Both the position numbers and the translations under genes were made by a program. This document shows, in pieces, positions 1 through 6,110 of a stretch of DNA of 6,110 nt. The notes beneath the pieces were generated by a model. The model was not told where the DNA came from, searched no databases, and saw only the letters and a list, made by a program, of their open reading frames with translations. Source of the stretch: Candidatus Binatia bacterium (lineage in GTDB: Bacteria; Desulfobacterota_B; Binatia; UBA9968). Each line of letters opens with the position of its first letter. Position 1 is the first letter of the stretch. The stretch spans positions 1 to 6,110 of the forward strand of contig JAICHC010000189.1 in NCBI GenBank assembly GCA_025922795.1, in the 5' to 3' direction.

Positions 1-92
1 ACTGCGCAACCCATGTGCCAGCGGATCGGCGGGCGTTAAGTCGCCGTGTTCGTGTAAGTCTCGTAATGCTCCTGTCAGCGAACAAACTAATG

Positions 93-136
93 GCGGTGGC
101 TTTTTCGGCACCATGTGGTGTTCAATAAGCCACCGC
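93..136. repeat. Inverted repeat with nested hairpin
   Basis: GCGGTGGCTT at 93-102 is exactly complementary to AAGCCACCGC at 127-136, giving a 10-bp perfect stem. Its 24-base loop contains a second small palindrome, CACCA (109-113) with TGGTG (116-120). No T-run follows the 3' arm, so it is not a classic intrinsic terminator. It could be a stem ending an upstream transcript, a protein-binding palindrome or a remnant of a mobile-element end. The sequence does not decide between these. Confidence 0.6.
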
Positions 137-161
137 TGGTCCGAGCTAAACAGTGTTCAAT
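118..161. repeat. Pair of 9-base direct repeats GTGTTCAAT
   Basis: GTGTTCAAT occurs at 118-126 and again at 153-161, 35 bases start to start. The two copies lie roughly 75 to 115 bases upstream of the -24 element of the sigma-54-like promoter. That is a normal distance for an enhancer-binding activator site. The first copy overlaps the loop of the inverted repeat. A regulatory role is inferred only from position, and a 9-base repeat can arise by chance. Confidence 0.35.
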
Positions 162-233
162 CTGAGCGGTTTTTCGAGAGAATCCGCCGGCGAGCTTTGG
201 GTGATGCTTGGGTCTGGGACGCAGCTTAGATGT

Positions 234-248
234 TGGCACTCACCTTGC
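234..248 (+). promoter_or_regulatory. Sigma-54 (RpoN) type -24/-12 promoter
   Basis: TGGCAC at 234-239 is followed by TTGC at 245-248. The invariant GG (235-236) and GC (247-248) are exactly 10 bases apart, as in the consensus TGGCACG-N4-TTGC. The only departures are T for the final G of the -24 box and G instead of A/T just after the -12 box. Transcription would begin near 260, leaving a leader of almost 90 bases before the first SBP gene at 348. No good sigma-70 promoter was seen nearby. If real, expression of module 1 depends on an enhancer-binding activator encoded elsewhere. Confidence 0.6.
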
Positions 249-347
249 GCCATTAAGGCGGTAGATGCTCGCGACTCTTAACGATTTTTGAGGAGGTGCT
301 CTGAAAGGCGTTTGGTGGTATATGCAGGGCGACGGGATCGTAACGGA

Positions 348-1841
348 ATGAAACCGCTGATTGCCAACGTTCTGCTCTTTTTTATCCTCGCTGTTTTCAC
401 AGCGCCGGCGCCTGCAGAAAACATCGCTGTAGTACTGAGCTCCGATGCCAAAGTATACCAAGAGGCACTGGAGGGCTTCCGAGAAGTTGTGCGCCATCGG
501 ATTGCTGGGGTTCAGATTCTGGAAAAGAACAATCCGGCCGGCTGGCAGCAGCAGTTGAAGAGAATTCGCTCCGTAACCGAACCTGACCTTGTATTTGTCA
601 TCGGGACATCGGCTCTAGAACTTGTCTCAGGCGACATCAAAAACATCCCTGTCGTTCATGCGCTCGCGTTCAATCCAATCAGCAAGCAGCTTACCGCGAG
701 GAAGAACATTTATGGTATCAGCGTGATCCCTTCTGCCAGTCAGGTGATTACGCTATTGAAAGAGTTGAATCCAAAGATTCAACGGGTGGGTACGATTTAT
801 GATCCGTCAAGAAGCGGTTTGTTGTTTTCGGAGGCGCGGGCCATATTTCAAGACAAGGGGGTGCAGCTTGTAGGTAAAGAAATCCGATCGGCCGGCGACA
901 TCGGAGCGGCACTGAAGTCTTTAGAAGATGAAATCGAAATCCAGTTGCTGTGGCCGGACGAAAAGTATCTGGCCGAGGATATTTTGCAACGGTTTCTTTT
1001 GTTCTCTTTCGAAAAAAGAATCCCGTTCCTCGGATTGTCCGAACGGCACACGGAGATGGGAGCACTCGTATCCCTGTCCTACGGTAACGCCAAAGATATG
1101 GGCAACCAGGCTGGAGAATTGGTAAACCGGATTTTTGGGCGGGCGGCTGATTTGCCCGCACCTGTCACTGTGCCCCGGCAAATCAAACTCACGGTAAATC
1201 TCAAGACGGCCCGGAAGCTAGATGTCAAGGTTCCAGACAGTATTATTCGGCGCGCCGATAACGCGGTTAAACCGCCAGTTTATAAGGACGGAGACTGGTG
1301 GGTATTTCGGATCAAAATGACAGATCGAAACGGCACAACGAAGTCTGAGATTCATCGGGTAATGTTTAACAAGGGCCACTTTACCAGCGATGATCCTCAT
1401 TTTTTGTCTGGCGGAGATATTCCTGGTACCCCTTACTTTCTCCCGTTCGCCTCAGTGTATTTATCCGACCCGGGGAGAAGATGGTTGGATTTTCCACTTG
1501 TTGCAGGCAAAACATGGTCATTTCGTTACCGTGTAAGGGCGGGCGGATTTGCTGGCGGGCCAAGATTTTCCTACAAGCCTGTCAACGCCAGCGCGGAAGT
1601 CGTCGGTAAAGCGTCCCATCCGATTGAAACACCCGCCGGAAAATTTCCCGCAATTGAAATCGGAAGGACCGATAATGTGGGCGGTATAGTTGGCGGAGTG
1701 CTTGCCTATTACTACAGCCCCCAAAGCCAAAGTGTGGTGAAACTTCGAGCGCAGACGTACGGGTATGAAAAAGGGGAGTACCTGCTGGAATTAGTAGCGT
1801 ATGGCGACAGTGGCAATAGCGGGAAAGACGCACGTCGTTAA
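348..1841 (+). CDS. Periplasmic ABC_sub_bind-type protein with extra C-terminal domain
   Basis: This 497-residue exported protein has a signal peptide at 1-23 (Lys2, a Leu/Phe-rich core, APA|E cleavage). Residues about 24-307 look like the COG2984/ABC_sub_bind (PF04392) fold, two Rossmann-like lobes that close on a ligand. They end in the family's recognisable tail, LTVNLKTARKLDVKVPDSI. Unlike ordinary members of about 320 residues, it continues with a beta-rich domain at about 309-485 rich in Trp, Tyr and Phe. That part contains WWVFRIKM, a GKTW..RYRV strand pair, ETPAGKFPAIEIGR and YYYSPQSQSVVKLR, and faintly recalls DUF3108-like beta-barrels (inference). The ATG at 348 puts the signal peptide at the N-terminus. 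In-frame TTG 312 and GTG 315 are alternatives, since AGGAGG lies at 291-296 and little Shine-Dalgarno sequence precedes 348. The histidine kinase gene follows after 16 bases and no permease is present, which favours a sensory role. The ligand is unknown. Confidence 0.85.
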   Translation: MKPLIANVLLFFILAVFTAPAPAENIAVVLSSDAKVYQEALEGFREVVRHRIAGVQILEKNNPAGWQQQLKRIRSVTEPDLVFVIGTSALELVSGDIKNIPVVHALAFNPISKQLTARKNIYGISVIPSASQVITLLKELNPKIQRVGTIYDPSRSGLLFSEARAIFQDKGVQLVGKEIRSAGDIGAALKSLEDEIEIQLLWPDEKYLAEDILQRFLLFSFEKRIPFLGLSERHTEMGALVSLSYGNAKDMGNQAGELVNRIFGRAADLPAPVTVPRQIKLTVNLKTARKLDVKVPDSIIRRADNAVKPPVYKDGDWWVFRIKMTDRNGTTKSEIHRVMFNKGHFTSDDPHFLSGGDIPGTPYFLPFASVYLSDPGRRWLDFPLVAGKTWSFRYRVRAGGFAGGPRFSYKPVNASAEVVGKASHPIETPAGKFPAIEIGRTDNVGGIVGGVLAYYYSPQSQSVVKLRAQTYGYEKGEYLLELVAYGDSGNSGKDARR

Positions 1842-1857
1842 CGGCCGGATACACGAA

Positions 1858-3444
1858 ATGTTCCATCCAGCTACCTTTAGAGCGCGAATTTTTTGGTCAC
1901 TTATTCCGACATTGTGCGCCTTGTTTGTTCTTCTCGGTCTGGTGGACCTATACCAGCAAAAGCAGGTGGCGGAAAGCGAGATCCATGCGCGCGCCAAATC
2001 GATGGCGGAAAACCTGGCGTATAGCAGCCGCCTCGCCGTGCTTACCGAGGACAAGTGGCTATTGGAGGCGACCTTGCAAAGCGTTACCGGTGCGGCCGAT
2101 TTCGCTTACGTCTGGATATACGGTGAAAAAGGGAAACCATTGGTTCACGCGCCAGGACGACTCACCCACATTGAGCGGTTGAAGCCTGAGCTTTATGATA
2201 ATCAGAAAGCACGTATCTCACAAAAAGCGGGGAACGTGTTCAACAGCGTTACCGCTGGTAATGAGAGCTATTTTGAATACATCGTACCCATAACCTCAAC
2301 TCAATCGACAGTTCCCTACGAGCTGCAAATTGAATCCCGCGGCGAGAGCCGGTTGGACGTATCTCACATCCGCGAGCGAACCATCGGTGCGGTGCGACTC
2401 GGTTTATCAATGAATCGAGTCGACGCCCAACTCACCTCATTTTTGAAGTGGCGCGGCTGGTCGCTTCTCGTTTTCTTGTGTTTGAGCGCGCTCGCGATCT
2501 ATGTGTTCTCGGTCACGATTACCCGTCCCATAAATCGGCTGACCGGACAGGCAAAGAGGATGAGTCGCGGTTTTTTGAATGAGGCCATCCCGGTGGATTC
2601 GCGAGACGAGATCGGCCAACTGGCGACGGCGTTTAATGACATGGGCCGAGCTATGAATGATCTTTATGTGGGTCTCGAACGCAAAGTCGCTGAGCGGACA
2701 AAAGAATTGACTGTCGCCAATGAAAAGCTGGCTGAGGCGAGCGAGCACAAATCGCGATTTCTCGCCAACGTGAATCATGAACTCCGCACGCCGCTCAGCT
2801 CAATCATCGGTTACGGGCGCTTGCTGCGGCGGGAAACGCAGGGACAGATTTCTTCATTGCAGCGAGACAATCTGGACGATCTGTTACGCAACGCGGAACG
2901 TCTACTGGCCCTCATCGACAGTCTTTTGGATCTTGCGAAAATCGAATCAGGCAAGATGGAAGTTCATCCCGAACTCGTGCAAATCGACGAGCTCGTCCAA
3001 AGCGCGGTGACGACCATAGAACCGATGTTGAACAAGGAGCAGATTCGACTCGTCTGTGATGTGCCGGTAGACATCGCTCCGGTCTATACCGACGGGGAGA
3101 AGCTGCGGCAGATCCTTCTCAACCTCTTGGGCAATGCGGTGAAGTTTACCAATAGGGGCGAGATAAAGATTTCCGCTTGTCAGGTCAACGGCGATTTCAA
3201 ATTAGCCGTGGGCGATACCGGCATCGGGATCGATAACGCCGACCTGGCGAGAATTTTCGAGGAATTCGATCGCGGCTCGCTGGCAAGCGAGGGACAGTAT
3301 CATGGGACCGGGCTGGGGCTGGCGATCGTCAAAAGGTTGGTCGATGTTCTGGGCGGTTCGATTGCGGTCGAGAGCGAAGTCGGAAACGGTTCGATGTTTA
3401 CTGTAACGTTGCTGATTAAAAAGTCACAGAACGGCTCACTCTAA
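1858..3444 (+). CDS. Membrane-bound sensor histidine kinase (HAMP, HisKA, HATPase_c)
   Basis: This complete 528-residue kinase should autophosphorylate on a histidine and pass the phosphate to an unseen response regulator. Order: transmembrane helix about 10-31, a periplasmic domain about 32-198 that looks like a CHASE8 or small PAS-like sensor (weak assignment), a second helix about 200-221, HAMP about 221-271, a coiled-coil stalk, then HisKA with phosphoacceptor His307 in NHELRTPLSSIIGY. The ATP-binding domain has the N box (Asn426 in NLLGNAVKF), G1 box DTGIGI (453-458) and G2 box GTGLGL (483-488), so all catalytic motifs are intact. There is no receiver domain. ATG 1858 is preferred because it leaves a short basic N-terminus before the first helix. 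ATG 1801 would add 19 residues, overlap the SBP gene by 41 bases, and has GGAA ten bases upstream. The 16-base gap to the SBP gene implies one operon, with the SBP as likely periplasmic partner. Confidence 0.93.
   Translation: MFHPATFRARIFWSLIPTLCALFVLLGLVDLYQQKQVAESEIHARAKSMAENLAYSSRLAVLTEDKWLLEATLQSVTGAADFAYVWIYGEKGKPLVHAPGRLTHIERLKPELYDNQKARISQKAGNVFNSVTAGNESYFEYIVPITSTQSTVPYELQIESRGESRLDVSHIRERTIGAVRLGLSMNRVDAQLTSFLKWRGWSLLVFLCLSALAIYVFSVTITRPINRLTGQAKRMSRGFLNEAIPVDSRDEIGQLATAFNDMGRAMNDLYVGLERKVAERTKELTVANEKLAEASEHKSRFLANVNHELRTPLSSIIGYGRLLRRETQGQISSLQRDNLDDLLRNAERLLALIDSLLDLAKIESGKMEVHPELVQIDELVQSAVTTIEPMLNKEQIRLVCDVPVDIAPVYTDGEKLRQILLNLLGNAVKFTNRGEIKISACQVNGDFKLAVGDTGIGIDNADLARIFEEFDRGSLASEGQYHGTGLGLAIVKRLVDVLGGSIAVESEVGNGSMFTVTLLIKKSQNGSL
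2665..3003 (+). repeat. Duplicated stalk/HisKA segment, copy 1
   Basis: This part of the first kinase encodes 113 residues that align without gaps to 5772-6110 in the second kinase. Counted by hand, about 88 of 113 residues are identical, including a 22-residue identical run around the phosphoacceptor histidine. DNA similarity is also visible: the 18 bases at 2914-2931 recur exactly at 6021-6038. The genes are paralogues. The duplication may extend into the ATPase domain beyond the window. Confidence 0.85.
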
Positions 3445-3695
3445 TGTGACGCTCGATAGGGGAATGTCATCGACGCGGTTACGTGCTGGGCATAATATAA
3501 ACCAAATCGATGGGACCTTTGGTGCATGCGGTTATTTTCGACACTCGCCTACCTCGTTTGTTCCTGCAATTTGCCTCCAACCGTCAGTAGTCCAGGATCC
3601 AGAAGATATCTACGCAGAGTGGCTAGAAACCCAGCCTTGCTTGGCCCGTGTCGCCTAAGGGCAGATTTGTGGTAATAGGGGTGCACGGAGGGGCC
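3445..3695. other. Spacer between the two SBP/kinase modules
   Basis: This 251-base gap separates the first kinase from the second SBP gene. I see no strong terminator hairpin with a T-run and no sigma-54-type match. An AT-rich patch, CATAATATAA at 3491-3500, could serve as a -10 element, but no good -35 hexamer sits 16-18 bases upstream. A 70-codon frame opens at GTG 3446, directly on the kinase stop codon, and looks like nothing known. Whether module 2 is cotranscribed with module 1 is therefore unresolved. Confidence 0.5.
3687..3693 (+). promoter_or_regulatory. Ribosome binding site of the second SBP gene
   Basis: GGAGGGG lies four bases before ATG 3696. It is the clearest Shine-Dalgarno sequence in front of any of the four genes. 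It fixes the start at 3696 rather than the in-frame GTG at 3648, and that start also places the signal peptide at the N-terminus. Confidence 0.75.
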
Positions 3696-4658
3696 ATGAA
3701 AACGATCTTTCTGTTGCTTCTGTTTGCCGCCTTGGCCCACGAACGGGCTACCGCGGCGCAATCGCGTCAGATACCGCGTGTTGGGGTGCTTATGCCCTCG
3801 TCGGTTAACGATCCCGGTGAGAAGCGCGAGCTCGAGGCGTTTCTGGGAGGGTACAAAGAGCTTGGCTACGCCCCGGGGCAAAATGTCATATTTGAATACC
3901 GTGGCGCCGACCAGAAACTCAATCTTTTGTCGCGACTAGCCGAAGACCTAATTCGACTCAACGTATCCGTCATAGTTGCGGTCGGAACCACCGCAGTCGC
4001 GGCGGCCATCAAGGCAACCCAAAATATCCCAATTGTCATGGTGAGCGGTGGCGATCCTGTCAGCCGTGGATTCATCAAGAGCTCTTCCGCTCCCGGTGGG
4101 AATGTCACTGGATTGTCAAGCTCGGCAGACGGCGATGAGGGCAAGCGAGTAGAGTGGCTGAGAGAGGCGTTCCCATGGATTGAGCGAGTGCTTCTCCTGA
4201 ATGCCGACAAGAGGAGAAGCCGTGTCGAAAACTACCTTCGCCAGGGGCAACGACTCCCGTTTCAAACCCTGGATGTATTTAGCACTGACGAACTTAATCA
4301 GATACTCAGTAGACTTGATGTCAGAAGGTCTGATGCGCTGATCACGGTGCGGAACGCTTTCACCATTCGTCATGGTGAGCAAATTGCAGCTTTTGCCCTC
4401 AAGAAACGTGTGCCCTCTATTTACGAGTCCAGGGAATTTGTGGAGAAGGGCGGGCTCATGTCTTACGGCGTGAACTATACGGCGTCCTGGCGGCGTTCGG
4501 CCTTTTATGTGGACAAGGTTTTAAAAGGCGCAAACCCGGCGGTCTTGCCTGTGGAGCCGCCGCAGTTTGAATTCCTGGTCAATCTCAGGACAGCCAACAA
4601 GATAGGATTCGAGCTTCCACCCGAAATACTTTTGGAAGCGAATGAAGTGATTCAATAG
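3696..4658 (+). CDS. Periplasmic ABC_sub_bind-type substrate-binding protein
   Basis: This 320-residue exported protein is of the COG2984/ABC_sub_bind (PF04392) type, at the family's usual length. The signal peptide covers about residues 1-21 (MKT, then a Leu/Phe core, cleavage near ATAA). The mature protein begins with the typical strand PRVGVLMPSS, followed by an EAFLGGYKELGYAPGQNV helix-turn. Further family signatures are VGTTAVAAAIKAT, IPIVMVSGGDPVSRG and the PGGNVTGLSS hinge-region motif. It ends in FEFLVNLRTANKIGFELPPE. It has no lipobox cysteine at the cleavage site, so it should be a soluble periplasmic protein. A second histidine kinase gene begins 18 bases after its stop, and no ABC permease or ATPase gene is nearby. 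The gene pair repeats the order of module 1 but lacks the extra C-terminal domain of the first SBP. A ligand cannot be assigned; family members are annotated only loosely. Confidence 0.9.
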   Translation: MKTIFLLLLFAALAHERATAAQSRQIPRVGVLMPSSVNDPGEKRELEAFLGGYKELGYAPGQNVIFEYRGADQKLNLLSRLAEDLIRLNVSVIVAVGTTAVAAAIKATQNIPIVMVSGGDPVSRGFIKSSSAPGGNVTGLSSSADGDEGKRVEWLREAFPWIERVLLLNADKRRSRVENYLRQGQRLPFQTLDVFSTDELNQILSRLDVRRSDALITVRNAFTIRHGEQIAAFALKKRVPSIYESREFVEKGGLMSYGVNYTASWRRSAFYVDKVLKGANPAVLPVEPPQFEFLVNLRTANKIGFELPPEILLEANEVIQ

Positions 4659-4676
4659 GCTTATTGGTTGGAAAGC

Positions 4677-6110
4677 ATGCGGTTTCTTAAACGCTCCGGA
4701 GAAGGACGACTCGTCCGACATTACTTCCTGGTCTCAGTGATCATTATTTGCGCCGGCCTCATCACCAGCGGACTTCTTGAGGTGTATTTCAGTCACCAGG
4801 AAAACCTGGATCATTTCGGCCTGATTCAAAAGGAGATTGCTACCAGCACTGCATTTAAGATCGAACAGTTTGTACAAGAGACTGAGCGTACATTAAGGGC
4901 GGCAACCAGAAGCCGGGAGATCGTCCGCGACGGACTCTCCACGGGTTACAAGTGGGAATTGAGAAGGCTCCTTGTCAACGCCCCTGCCGTCACTGAAGCG
5001 GTCGCCTTCGACGTTCACGGCGTCCAATATGCCGAGGCCAGGCGCTTGCAGCCCGTTGCCGATGAAGATGACTGGAATGCTCTCACCAGTACCATCGTGG
5101 AGCTGGCCAGGGAGAATAGATCCTATTATGGTCCGGTTTATTTTGCGGACGGTACCGGACCGTTTATGACGATCGGTGTTCCCATTGAGCGCTTTGCCCG
5201 CGACGTCATCGGCGTGCTGCGGGCGGAGATAGACCTTAAGTATGTAGGGCAAGTAATCTCGAATGTCCGCGTTGGAAAAGCGGGGTATGTGTATCTGGTT
5301 ACACGCGATGGCCAACTCATTGCCCATCCGGATCTCAGCATGGTTCTGCAGAAGCGGGAACTTCGAGAGACCAAACAATTAAAGGCTGTTTCCTTGTCAC
5401 CTTCTAACGACAATGCACCCAACGCGCTAATGGCGCACAACTTGCAAGGTAAGAAGGTGTTTACCTCGTTCGCTTCTATTTCGACTTTGGGCTGGTTCGT
5501 TTTTGCCGAGCAACCGATCGAGGAAATATACGCTCCCCTGTACGCTTCTGTCTTCCGCACTTCAGGAGCTTTTCTGCTGGCGCTCGGGGTGGCTCTACTG
5601 GCTACTCTTCTAGTTCGGCGCCGGGTCGTTCTCCCTCTCGAAGCGATGCGCCGAGGCATAGAACGGATAAGGGAGGGGGATCTGACGGCTCGTCTAGATG
5701 TCAAAACTGGAGACGAGATAGAAACTCTTGCGGAGGAGTTCAACCGGATGGCTGCGCATGTAAGAGAGGCATACGTAGGTCTGGAGCGCAAGGTGGCCGA
5801 AAGGACCGAGGCATTGACGATTGCCAATAACAGGCTGGCGGATGCGAGCCAACAGAAGTCACGCTTTCTCGCCAATGTGAATCACGAGTTGCGCACGCCG
5901 CTGAGCTCGATTATTGGTTACGCGCGTTTGTTAAGACGGGAAACCGAAGGTCAACTGTCGTCGTTGCAAAGCGAGAATCTCGTAGACTTGCTGCACAATG
6001 CCGAGCGGCTGTTGGGGCTAATCGACAGTCTTTTGGATTTTGCGAAAATCGAGGCAGGAAAGATGGAGGTTCAGTTCGAACAAGTGAGGATCGATGATTT
6101 GGTTCGGAAC
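4677..6110 (+). CDS. Sensor histidine kinase with dCache-like sensor domain, 3' end beyond window
   Basis: Open from ATG 4677 to the window edge: 478 residues with no stop, so it is a partial gene. Order: transmembrane helix about 17-38, a periplasmic dCache-like domain about 39-290 (YYGPVYFADGTGPFMTIGVP in the first lobe, then GKAGYVYLVTRDGQLIAHPD in the second), a second helix about 294-313, HAMP about 314-367, a stalk, and HisKA with phosphoacceptor His403 in NHELRTPLSSIIGY. The window ends before the ATP-binding domain, so catalytic completeness and any attached receiver domain cannot be judged. The R-x-W-Y motif of amino-acid-binding dCache domains is not evident, so the ligand is open. 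The start is preceded by a weak GGAAAG. The gene lies 18 bases after the SBP stop, in the same reading frame with an amber codon between, implying cotranscription. From the stalk onward it is a close paralogue of the first kinase. Confidence 0.92.
   Translation, partial: MRFLKRSGEGRLVRHYFLVSVIIICAGLITSGLLEVYFSHQENLDHFGLIQKEIATSTAFKIEQFVQETERTLRAATRSREIVRDGLSTGYKWELRRLLVNAPAVTEAVAFDVHGVQYAEARRLQPVADEDDWNALTSTIVELARENRSYYGPVYFADGTGPFMTIGVPIERFARDVIGVLRAEIDLKYVGQVISNVRVGKAGYVYLVTRDGQLIAHPDLSMVLQKRELRETKQLKAVSLSPSNDNAPNALMAHNLQGKKVFTSFASISTLGWFVFAEQPIEEIYAPLYASVFRTSGAFLLALGVALLATLLVRRRVVLPLEAMRRGIERIREGDLTARLDVKTGDEIETLAEEFNRMAAHVREAYVGLERKVAERTEALTIANNRLADASQQKSRFLANVNHELRTPLSSIIGYARLLRRETEGQLSSLQSENLVDLLHNAERLLGLIDSLLDFAKIEAGKMEVQFEQVRIDDLVRN
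5772..6110 (+). repeat. Duplicated stalk/HisKA segment, copy 2
   Basis: Second copy of the kinase segment at 2665-3003, offset by 3107 bases with no gaps. Changed positions are mostly conservative (Ile/Leu, Asp/Glu, Ala/Gly). Similarity falls off sharply upstream, in HAMP and the sensor domain, where the two kinases belong to different sensor families. The copy is cut by the window edge. Confidence 0.85.

Larger units (their letters stand above)
1..347. other. Upstream region without a convincing gene
   Basis: No protein-coding gene can be supported in this stretch. One + strand frame is open from the left edge to a stop at 227-229, but its translation resembles no family I know and has no plausible start inside the window. 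The region does hold regulatory-looking structure, listed separately: a 10-bp-stem inverted repeat, a 9-base direct repeat and a sigma-54-like promoter. It most likely contains the end of an upstream transcription unit and the control region of the SBP/kinase genes that follow. Confidence 0.6.

Noticed and set aside
93..136. Rho-independent terminator
   Set aside because: The stem is good, but no T-run follows the 3' arm and the loop is long, so it was kept only as an inverted repeat.
2..229. Frame open from the left edge for 75 codons, possible tail of an upstream gene
   Set aside because: The translation is low in recognisable structure, matches no family I know and overlaps the inverted repeat and direct repeats. 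Open by chance is likely at this length.
3491..3500. Sigma-70 -10 element for a separate module 2 promoter
   Set aside because: The AT-rich patch is suggestive, but no acceptable -35 hexamer is found at proper spacing.
3446..3658. 70-codon ORF starting with GTG on the first kinase's stop codon
   Set aside because: It has no family resemblance, no ribosome binding site of its own and a composition like random translation of a spacer.
4656..4679. Amber readthrough fusing the second SBP to its kinase, which share a reading frame
   Set aside because: Only one TAG and six codons separate them, but a periplasmic SBP placed before the first membrane helix would put the Cache domain in the cytoplasm and the kinase outside. 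Topology argues for separate proteins.
5138..5875. 245-residue minus-strand ORF within the second kinase
   Set aside because: It is antisense to a kinase with clear dCache, HAMP and HisKA motifs. Its Arg/Ser-rich translation is typical of a shadow frame.

Overview
The window carries two consecutive copies of one module: an exported substrate-binding protein (SBP) followed by a membrane-bound sensor histidine kinase, all on the + strand. The signal peptides, the kinases with large extracytoplasmic sensor domains and a good sigma-54 type promoter suggest a Gram-negative bacterium, perhaps a proteobacterium or a related environmental lineage. The sequence does not let me name the organism.

Layout: 1-347 is upstream DNA with no convincing gene. 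It holds a long inverted repeat (93-136), a 9-base direct repeat (118-126 and 153-161) and a -24/-12 (sigma-54 type) promoter match (234-248). Module 1 is 348-3444: an ABC_sub_bind/COG2984-type SBP with an extra beta-rich C-terminal domain of about 175 residues, then, 16 bases later, a complete HAMP/HisKA/HATPase_c histidine kinase. A spacer of about 250 bases follows. Module 2 starts at 3696: a standard-length COG2984-type SBP and, 18 bases after its stop, a second histidine kinase with a dCache-like sensor domain. This kinase runs off the right edge of the window inside its HisKA region, before any ATPase domain.

How they may work together: no ABC permease or ATPase gene is present, and each SBP is tightly linked to a kinase. 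The simplest reading is that the SBPs are periplasmic ligand receptors that pass occupancy to their partner kinases (compare LuxP/LuxQ, TorT/TorS, ChvE/VirA) rather than parts of importers. The two kinases are nearly identical across the stalk and phosphoacceptor helices (about 88 of 113 residues by hand alignment) but have different sensor domains. This points to duplication of the module followed by sensor swapping or divergence. The ligands, response regulator and regulated genes cannot be seen here.
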